Of a DNA stretch of 64,000 nt, positions 57,475-64,000 are shown one piece after another. This stretch comes from Diadema setosum (Eukaryota > Echinodermata > Echinoidea > Diadematoida > Diadematidae). Below the pieces are notes generated by a model. The model saw nothing but the letters and a program-made list of their open reading frames with translations, was not told the DNA's origin and did no database searches. Position numbers and translations under genes: made by a program. The stretch lies in the NCBI RefSeq assembly GCF_964275005.1, contig NC_092686.1, positions 42,716,333-42,780,332 of the forward strand, written 5' to 3'. Positions within the stretch are counted from its first letter, which is position 1; the number at the start of each line of letters is the position of its first letter.

Positions 57475-60220
57475 TGTACCACAGGAGTACCACAGGAGTA
57501 CCACAGGAGTACCACAGAAGTCCTTATGAAATTTCTCATGCTTTACATCAGCACTTTCACTAAATAGGTAATACTGTAGGAGTATAGGACAGGTTAAGTA
57601 ATGGCAAATCAATTGCTATAATTCACAGCATAACTCATCTATCAATTAATTGAGGTATATTAATATGTGCTTTTTGTTTATATTTTTGTTATTTCAGTTG
57701 GTTCTGCCTTACAATTTTACTGTGTGGTACTCCTGTGTGGTACTGCTGTTTGATATTCTCCTGATATGATAGTCCTCTGGTATAAAATGTTAAGAAAAAA
57801 AAAGGAATATCCTTTGGTATTTTTCTGTGGTACTTCCTATTGTATATGTGTGGTATTGTGTGGTATTGCTGTGGAGCACGACTGTGTGATATTACGCATT
57901 TAATTTGCTGTGTGGTACTTCTGTGTGGAACAGCACCATATGATCTTCCTGTGGGATTTTGGGACACATACCACAGGAATATCACAGGATATGTGGTAAT
58001 GTCCTGTGGTAATGTAATGTGGTACTGTCCTGTAGTACGTCCCAAAATACCACAGGACAGTTCCTGTGGTACTCTCTTGTGGTATACGTCGAAAATTACC
58101 ACAGGAATTCCTGTGGTACTTTCCTGTGGTACTGTCCTGTGGTACTACCCTGTGGTACGTCCCAAAATAGCACAGGACAAGTCGTGTGGTACTGTCCTGT
58201 GGTACTATCCTGTGGTACTGTCCTGTGGTACGTCCCAAAATACCACAGGACAATTCCTGTGGTACTGTCCTGTGGTACTGTCCTGTGGTATGTCCCAAAA
58301 TACCACAGGACAAGTCGTGTGGTACTGTTTTTTGGTACTATCCTGTGGTACTGTCCTGTGGTACTGCCCTGTGGTATGTCCCAAAATACCACAGGACAAG
58401 TCGTGTGGTACTGTCCTGTGGTACTATCCTGTGGTACATTCGTGTGGTACTGTCCTGTGGTACTGTCCTGTTGTACGTCCCAAAATACCACAGGACAAGT
58501 CGTGTGGTACTGTCCCGTGGTACAAATAATGTGGTACTGTCCTGTGGTACTGCCCTGTGGTACTGTCCTGTGGTACGTCCCCAAAATACCACAGGACAAT
58601 TCCTGTGGTACTGTCCTGTGGTACTGTCCTGTGGTTTGTCCCAAAATACCACAGGACAAGTCGTGTGGTACTGTTCTGTGGTACTGTCCTGTGGTGCTTT
58701 CCTGTGGTACGTCCCAAAATACCACAGGACAAGTCGTGTGGTACTTTCCTGTGGCAATGCCCTGTGGTACTGTCCTGTGGTACGTCCCAAAATACCACAG
58801 GACAAGTCATGTGGTACTGTCCTGTGGTACTATCCTGTGGTACTGTCCTGTGGTACTACCCTGTGGTGCTGTCCTGTGGTACATCCCAAAATACCACAGA
58901 ACAAGTCGTGTGGTACTGTCCTGTGGTACTATCCTGTGGTACTTTCCTGTTGCACTCTCCTGTGGTACGTCCCAAAATACCACAGGACAAGTCGTGTGGT
59001 ACTGTCCTGTGGTACTATCCTGTGGTACTGTCCTGTGGTACGTCCCAAAATACCACAGGACAATTCCTGTGGTACTGTCCTGTGGTATGTCCCAAAATAC
59101 CACAGGACAAGTCGTGTGGTACTGTCCTGTGGTACTATCCTGTGGTACTTTCCTGTGGTACTGTCCTGTGGTACTGTCCTGTTGTACGTCCCAAAATACC
59201 ACAGGACAATTCCTGTGGTACTGTCCTGTAGTACTGTCCTGTGGTTTGTCCCAAAATACCACAGGACAAGTCGTGTGGTACTGTTCTGTGGTACTGTCCT
59301 GTGGTACTGTCCTGTGGTACTTTCCTGTGGTACGTCCCAAAATACCACAGGACAAGTCGTGTGGTACTTTCCTGTGGTACTGTCCTGTGGTACGTTCCAA
59401 AATACCACAGGACAAGTCGTGTGGTACTGTCCTGTGATACTATCCTGTGGTACTGTCCTGCGGTATGTCCCAAAATACCACAGGACAATTCATGTGGTAC
59501 TGTCCGGTGGTACTGTCCTGTGGTATGTCCCAAAATACCACAGGACAAGTCGTGTGGTACTGTCCTGTGGTATGTCCCAAAATACCACAGGACAAGTCGT
59601 GTGGTACTGTCCTGTGGTACTATCCTGTGGTACTTTCCTGTGGTACTGTCCTGTGGTACTACCCTGTGGTACTGTCCTGTGGTACATCCCCAAATACCAC
59701 AGACAAGTCGTGTGGTACTGTCCTGTGGTACTATCCTGTGGTACTTTCCTGTTGTACTCTCCTGTGGTACGTCCCAAAATACCACAGGACAGCACATGTG
59801 TTACTGTCCTGTGGTACGTCCCAAAATACCACAGGACAATTCGTGTGGTACTGTCTTGTGGTACTGTCCTGTGGTACTTTCCTGTGGTAATGTCCTGTGG
59901 TACTGCCGTGTGGTACATCCCAGAGTACCACACGAGCCTGTGACACAGTACCACACAGTTCCTGTGTTAACATATATTTGTGTGGTACATTGTGTGGTAC
60001 CGACCAGTACCACAGAGAGTACCACATGAGCCTGTAAAACAGTACCACACAGTTCCTGTGGTAACATTTATTTATGTGGTACACTGTGTGGTACTGACAA
60101 GTACTACAGGGAGTACCCTACAAGCCTGTGGTACAGTACCACACAGTTCCTGTGGTAACATTACAAGTGTGTGGTACATTGTGTGGTACCGACAAGTACC
60201 ACAGGGAGTACCACAGGACT
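57475..60220. repeat. Minisatellite array 2 (13-bp unit with periodic hairpins)
   Basis: A short run of ACCACAGGAGT units at 57475-57520, AT-rich DNA, then about 2.5 kb of CCTGTGGTACTGT units. Every 60-130 bp a junction CGTCCCAAAATACCACAGGA inverts the orientation, about two dozen times. CCTGTGGTA and TACCACAGG then form a 9-bp stem around CGTCCCAAAA. The right border GGAGTACCACAGGACTTTTT mirrors the left border of array 1. At 59930-60220 the unit drifts to a form of about 100 bp with CACACAGTTCCTGTGGTAAC. ORFs up to 585 codons here are artefacts. Confidence 0.95.
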
Positions 60221-60304
60221 TTTTTTGTTAGGGTTGTCGCGAAAATGAAGACGAAGGAGCGCATATTTAAGAAGAGATGCAAACAATAAAGAGAATAAAG
60301 CAAA

Positions 60305-61598
60305 ACACTTTGGAGCTACTGTACGGGACCCCGTGCAGGATAAAATATCTGACTTTGGTATTTTGATATCCGATGGATACTACTTTCATTGCAAAAGAAA
60401 TTAGCCGTGACCCTTTTCGGCTGAATGAAACCAATATGTGTGTGTGTGTGTAGGGGGCACTTTGGGGCTACTGTCTGGGGCCCCGTACAGGATGAAATAA
60501 CTGGCTTTAGTGCTTTGGATATCTCTGATGAGTACTACTTCCGATTGCAAAAGAAAGTAGCCGTGACCCTTTTCAGCTGAATGAAATCAATGTGTGTGTG
60601 TGTTGGGGGGGGGGGGGGAGAGGGGGAGGGGGTAAGGGGGCAATTTGGGGCTACTGTCTGGGGCTACTGTCTGGGGCCCCATGCAGGATAAAATAACTGG
60701 CTTTGGTATTTTGGATTTCTCTGATGGGTACTAAGTCCATTGCAAAAGAAATTAGCCGTGACCCTTTTTCAGCTGAATGAAACTATTGTGTGAGTATGTA
60801 TGTTGGGGGGGGGGCACTTTGGGGCTACTGTCTGGGGCCCCGTACAGGACAAAATAATTGGCTTTAGTGTTTTGTATGTCTCTGATGGGTACTACTTCCA
60901 TTGCAAATGAAATTAGCCGTTACTCTTATCAGCTGAATAAAGTCAATGTGTGTGTGTGTGTGTGTGTGTTTGTACGTAGGGCTTATAGGGGGTGGGGCAC
61001 TTTGGGGCTACTGTCTGGGGCCCCGTGCAGGATAAAATAGCTGGCTTTGGTGTTTTGGATATCTCTGATTGGTACTCCTTCAATTGCAAAAGAAATTAGC
61101 CGTGACTCTTTTTAACTGAATAAAATCAATGTTTGTGTGTGTTTGTACGTAGGCTATCGGGGGTGGGGCCCTTTGGGGCTACTGTCTAGGGCCCCGTACA
61201 GGACAAAATAGCTGGCATTGGTGTTTTGGATATCTCTGGTGGGAACTAATTCCATTGCAAAAGAAATTAGCCGTGACCCTTTTCAGCTGAATAACACCAT
61301 ATTTCTGGGGCCCTTTGGGGCTACTGTCTGGGGCCCCGTACAGGATAAAATAGCTGGCATTGCTGTTTTCATGATAAGTACACCCAAAGGAACAATATCC
61401 ACCAACTTTTGTCCTTGACCCCCTTCGGCTGAATGAATCCATTTTTCGGGGTCCCTTTTTGTGGTCCCTAGGCTTACGGTACAGGATGTGACTTGCCAGC
61501 AATTAATTTTATTGACCCTTGGCCACATCCTTACATGATGAGACCATCAAAAAGTGTGACCCTTTTCAGCTGAATAAATGCTCTGGGCCCCCGGTCTA
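60305..61598 (-). repeat. Right arm: inverted array of the unit of about 180 bp
   Basis: The same unit as the left arm in opposite orientation, about eight copies (cores near 60327, 60477, 60672, 60835, 61019, 61190, 61330 and 61440). The outer 280 bp (about 61320-61598) match 46815-47095 of the left arm almost base for base. Confidence 0.9.
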
Positions 61599-61781
61599 TC
61601 ATGACATAAAGTCCAAATCCCATGACAGCGGGACCACATCAGTGTGCACACTAGTGTAAATGGGCATACCATTTTAGTATAAGAATCGTTTAGAAATGCA
61701 TCTAAGACCGTAATCCATGTTTGTTCCTTCATTTCGTACGAATTATGGTACTTTTGTCCAATGTTATTTGGTCATCTTTAC

Positions 61782-61891
61782 CCCGACTGTCTGTATGGTG
61801 TTGATCACAACAGGTTCATCGTCACGGACTCGGGTATTGAATTCATCTTGGTCTCTCATAACCCGCTGTTCTCCTCCTGGATGGTACCACA
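61782..61891 (-). CDS. Plexin 2 coding exon: Rho-GTPase-binding domain, middle
   Basis: The exon is 110 nt. Two bases complete a leucine codon, and it ends in phase 0 at GTCGGG|GTAAAG. It reads WYHPGGEQRVMRDQDEFNT and VVINTIQTVG, aligning with the E-W-R-x-G to L-N-T-L stretch of the plexin RBD. The next exon is 15.4 kb away, because the giant inverted-repeat element lies in between. Confidence 0.92.
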
Positions 61892-62686
61892 CTGTGACGT
61901 AATGATAAAATGAGCCGTATATTATCGAGTCAGACTATTAAGTTCACACATCCTAAAAATCAAATTAAGAAAACGTTTATCTGGAATCATCGGAGCACTT
62001 CTTTTTTCATTGTCTTTTTTTAAGTGGGGAAAGCTGTTTTCCGATATTAGACGCTAATGCCGACTCGAAGCATTCAAACTGCTACTCAAGAATCATTATC
62101 GTTTGCCACTTCAAATTTTAGTTGAGTAGGGTAAAAAGAAAGTTTTAACACATGGACGTAAAATGATCAACGGATGGTTTTGTAATTTTCCGGGTTTTCC
62201 CGGATGTTGAAGTATTACGTAATAACATGCAATGAGTGGCAGGAGAGGAGTTCTCATGGAGACGATGAATAAATCTCACGTAAATGGGCTATAGGGATGC
62301 GTCAATTGATAGGGAGGACGGTTTGAAGGATTTGAATGGAATTTGATTAACTTAACTCACTTTTTTTCTTCAAAGAGTGAATGACAACTTTGAATTTCAA
62401 TTTACCTCGTGAATTTTAAGTATACAATACATGCATTATATACAAGATCTAAAAATTCAGTTTCTTGGATATCATGATAAAACAAAACATAAAAATGAAA
62501 TCTGGTAATGAAACAGGTATTTGCCAGGACTTTACAATAGCCAGAATTTGTGACGGTTTACAAGCATTTCCTTGATGGCGATTGAAAATAAGCATGCTAA
62601 ATCATTAAAATGGAAATGGCAAAGAATCATTAATGAAGTCAAAGTCTAGATAAGCCGGATAGCTTTCAAGCCGAGGGTGTACTCAC
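61892..62686. other. Plexin 2 intron, nothing recognised
   Basis: A 795-bp AT-rich intron inside the Rho-binding domain coding region. No repeat or ORF of interest. Confidence 0.6.
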
Positions 62687-62840
62687 GTAAGTCCATCTCG
62701 TGGGCTCGTCTCTGCCTGACCAGATGTCGCCTTCTGTAAGCTGCATCAAGGATTTTTTGCTTCACTTGAATGATGCTGTCAACGTTCAAGACCTTCACGT
62801 AGTAGTCATGTCGTCCATTGCTACCCACCACAGATAATGT
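62687..62840 (-). CDS. Plexin 2 coding exon: Rho-GTPase-binding domain, first part
   Basis: The exon is 154 nt, phase 0 to phase 1. The acceptor is GGTCGCAG|ACA and the donor TTAC|GTGAGT. It contains VLNVDSIIQVKQKILDAAY and AHEMDL. This corresponds to the V-x-x-x-D-(T/S)-x-x-Q-x-K-x-K-I-L-D-A-x-Y and D-M-D-L elements of the plexin ubiquitin-like RBD. Confidence 0.94.
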
Positions 62841-63689
62841 CTGCGACCAGCGATATGAGAAGTGGATACTATTGATACTGCACTGTAACTTCCAATTGTT
62901 ATGAGAAACAAACGCCATGAACACGACGGTCGTGATGAACGTTACATTTTCTGTGACACTATTCTGACTTTCTGCATAATATACTGTCTCGTCCAAACAT
63001 CCATACTAAACATGATTTATCGAGCTTCTTAGTAAAAAGCCTCGATAAAACTTGTAGGACTTTATCTTAGTATCAAATTTTATCGGAGAAACAAGTGATT
63101 TTGTTATTTTTTTTATATTTACATAGTCTACTCTATAGAATATCATATCTCAGGGTAGTCTCATGCTGGACTCTTCGCAGTATAGGTTGTTTTCTTTTAG
63201 TTAACAAGGAAACAATGTGTTTAATTCTACTGTCACGAAATGCTAAAGCATTTGAAATTTGAACCATTCTTAAAAGATTTCTGTTCTACACTCTTATTTT
63301 GAATATGTCACGTGTAAAACTGCTCTGATGAAATTATGAAATGATACATGAAAAAAAAAGTGTGATTGAAAAAATGATACATTAAAAAAGTGTGATTGAA
63401 AAATGAACACGTGATAAGTCAAGGCACATAAGAACAAAGAACAACAGACTTCAATCTCATGAAGATCATATGGGGGAAAGTTTTTGCAACTTAAGAACTA
63501 GGTATTGAGGACATACATGTATAATACCTGTGTGTCAGGATCAGAAAGTTTAGGACAGCATAAGTTATAAAATGTTTATTTAACAACACGGTCCACTATT
63601 GACATAATGAATGTGTAGTTGATTAAGTGGTTCATACAGCATGTTACGATTACTGGCAGATCATTAATAAAAGAAAAACAAGTGTATAC
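62841..63689. other. Plexin 2 intron, nothing recognised
   Basis: An 849-bp AT-rich intron. A short local duplication (AAAAAAGTGTGATTGAAAAA, twice at about 63353-63405) is the only structure seen. Confidence 0.6.
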
Positions 63690-63836
63690 CAGTTCACTGA
63701 AATCAATATTTTGGTCCAACAAATAGTCGATGTTGAGCGAAAAGTAAGACTGTCCGTTAATGACGTCAATCGGTCCTTTTTCACATTGAATCTTGATGGC
63801 CTGGTAGAGCAAGTAGAGCGACTTGGCAACATGACT
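63690..63836 (-). CDS. Plexin 2 coding exon: GAP segment 1 end / entry to Rho-binding domain
   Basis: The exon has 49 codons, phase 0 at both ends. The acceptor is TCCAATCAG|AGT and the donor CTG|GTATAC. The peptide AKSLYLLYQAIK is followed by CEKGPIDVINGQSYFSLNID. The K-G-P-(I/V)-D-x-(I/V)-x-G pattern is one of the best conserved plexin cytoplasmic motifs. Confidence 0.94.
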
Positions 63837-64000
63837 CTGATTGGACAATTCAAAGGAAATAAAAAAATAACTCACATCATTTTTTAAAGGTAAACAAGAA
63901 GAATGCATAGGGAGCACAGCCAGAAGCTAAATGTCAAATTTATCTGAGAGTGTTTCTTATTTAACAAACCATTACTATGTTGATTCCATCAGTCATGTAT

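Larger units (their letters stand above)
46815..61598. mobile_element. Giant nested-palindrome element, about 14.8 kb
   Basis: The outer ends are inverted copies: ATAGACCGGGGGCCCAGA on the left, its complement at 61582-61598 on the right. Both continue GATTTATTCAGCTGAAAAGG with one or two changes. Each arm is a tandem array of a unit of about 180 bp (left 46815-48350, right 60305-61598). The right arm is followed inward directly by a 13-bp minisatellite array; the left arm is followed by about 2.4 kb of decayed units and other DNA, then a similar array. The middle holds a duplicated 640-bp block with hAT-like inserts and a 100-N gap. No transposase, polymerase or capsid gene is seen. It fills the plexin 2 intron at 46404-61781. 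Confidence 0.7.
41627..64000 (-). other. Plexin gene 2, 3' part of gene (cytoplasmic GAP / Rho-binding region)
   Basis: Eleven minus-strand coding exons from 63836 to 41627 join in frame to 421 residues plus a stop. They cover the end of GAP segment 1, the Rho-family GTPase-binding domain (exons at 62687, 61782 and 46298), a variable linker, GAP segment 2 and the C terminus. In plexins the GAP acts on Rap-type small GTPases when semaphorin binds outside the cell. The ectodomain and membrane span lie right of 64000. The gene ends about 17 kb upstream of the start of plexin 1 in the same orientation. The C terminus LDAVAEMM carries no PDZ-binding motif of the plexin-B type. Confidence 0.93.

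Noticed and set aside
58019..59943. ORFs of 472 and 585 codons on the plus strand, and up to 220 codons on the minus strand
   Set aside because: They are translations of the 13-bp minisatellite, which lacks stops in every frame. Codon pattern follows the repeat, with no domain.
57475..60220. CRISPR-like regular repeats
   Set aside because: The unit is 13 bp with no unique spacers and frequent inversions, in an animal genome.
46815..61598. Maverick/Polinton identity for the giant element
   Set aside because: Size and long inverted ends fit, but no polymerase, integrase, ATPase or capsid reading frame can be seen.

Overview
The window is animal nuclear DNA: spliced multi-exon genes, GT-AG introns, microsatellites, and a very high load of inverted-repeat and other mobile elements. 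The only host genes I recognise are two plexins (semaphorin receptors), both on the minus strand and arranged head to tail. The repeat types (fold-back elements, many MITEs, hAT-like non-autonomous elements, short-LTR retroelements) suggest a marine invertebrate deuterostome. An echinoderm is my best guess, but nothing here fixes the species. A run of 100 N at 57275-57374 marks an assembly gap, so the structure around 50-61 kb may be partly mis-assembled.

Plexin gene 1 (minus, 24665 down to the left edge) has 16 coding exons. They join in frame to about 1036 residues: signal peptide, Sema domain, PSI1-IPT1-PSI2-IPT2-PSI3-IPT3-IPT4 and the start of the next IPT. The transmembrane and cytoplasmic parts lie beyond position 1. 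Plexin gene 2 (minus, from beyond 64000 down to 41627) shows its last 11 coding exons. They encode 421 residues: the end of the first GAP segment, the Rho-GTPase-binding domain, the second GAP segment and the C terminus. Exon borders were placed by reading conserved plexin motifs, splice dinucleotides and codon phase; all phases agree.

Almost everything else is mobile or repetitive DNA. From left to right: a 3.1-kb fold-back element (4114-7245) with an abutting MITE; diverged tandem repeats (9000-10530); a fold-back MITE (12081-12668); a 2.8-kb terminal-inverted-repeat element carrying nine copies of a 14-bp near-palindrome (13074-15861); a 4.8-kb LTR retroelement with identical 156-bp LTRs, a tRNA-Leu primer site and no reverse transcriptase (16680-21464); a decayed CR1/L2-like LINE with a nested MITE (about 27590-30424); a hAT-like element (30583-32029); and a 4.3-kb long-TIR element with nested MITEs (33958-38232).

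The most striking structure is a roughly 14.8-kb nested palindrome (46815-61598) that fills one intron of plexin gene 2. Its outer arms are inverted tandem arrays of a unit of about 180 bp. Inside these lie two arrays of a 13-bp minisatellite that builds periodic hairpins. The core holds a tandemly duplicated 640-bp block carrying hAT-like insertions. Every large plexin intron here is close to a few hundred base pairs plus one or two such elements.
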